Shown here piece by piece: positions 24,701-24,768 of a DNA stretch of 24,768 nt (position 1 is its first letter; every line of letters begins with the position of its first letter). Position numbers and translations under genes: made by a program. The notes under the pieces are model-generated. The model was given only the letters and a program-made list of their open reading frames with translations, ran no database searches and was not told the origin of the DNA. The DNA comes from an uncultured Chitinophagaceae bacterium (GTDB lineage Bacteria; Bacteroidota; Bacteroidia; Chitinophagales; Chitinophagaceae), in contig CAMPGG010000012.1 of assembly GCA_946885335.1 (NCBI GenBank), positions 1-24,768 of the forward strand. The letters run 5' to 3'.

Positions 24701-24768
24701 TATTTATATTAAGGTTTTTGAAATGCCGGTGAATGATTTTTTTTGAGTGCATTAATCAATGATATATC

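Noticed and set aside
24701..24768. A partial gene at the right edge.
   Set aside because: Only 68 nt remain. No reading frame with recognisable content could be supported there on either strand.

Overview
The window looks like chromosomal DNA of a Bacteroidota bacterium, most likely close to Chitinophagaceae. The evidence is a SusC/SusD outer-membrane pair, low-to-moderate GC, starts without Shine-Dalgarno sequences, long secreted peptidases, and AT-rich repeats at gene ends. The genus cannot be fixed from sequence alone. No rRNA, tRNA, CRISPR array, transposase or integrase was seen.

Left part (1-9534): peptide and polymer use. A secreted fusion protein joins a cyanophycinase-type S51 peptidase to an isoaspartyl peptidase/asparaginase (174-2180, +). 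It faces a secreted M14 zinc carboxypeptidase (2443-4971, -) across a bidirectional terminator. A SusD lipoprotein (5075-6466, -) and SusC TonB-dependent receptor (6484-9534, -) follow, with their own terminator before the M14 gene. No carbohydrate-active enzyme lies nearby, so peptides or cyanophycin fragments are plausible substrates, though this is inference.

Middle part (9776-12889, +): a compact three-gene cassette. It encodes a two-TM DUF4231/SLATT-like protein, a patatin-like phospholipase with an intact catalytic dyad, and, through an ATGA overlap, a protein joining a nucleoside deoxyribosyltransferase-like domain to a TPR/TRAF-binding-like region. It ends at a strong GC-rich terminator. 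The domain mix suggests a nucleotide-linked, membrane-attacking antiphage or stress system. It has no CD-NTase, so it is not ordinary CBASS. This is the best candidate for an undescribed system here.

Right part (12942-24700, all -): a polysaccharide biosynthesis cluster. A PglF/CapD-type UDP-GlcNAc 4,6-dehydratase, a PglE-type aminotransferase, a folate-dependent sugar N-formyltransferase and a PglC-type phosphoglycosyl transferase predict a formylated bacillosamine-type first sugar on undecaprenyl phosphate. Three GT4 glycosyltransferases, a NodU-type carbamoyltransferase and a Wzy-like polymerase would extend, decorate and polymerise the chain. A 114-residue unknown protein is coupled by 4-nt overlaps to the formyltransferase and phosphoglycosyl transferase genes. 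Flippase and export genes are absent and probably lie beyond the right edge. All intergenic stretches are under 300 bases.
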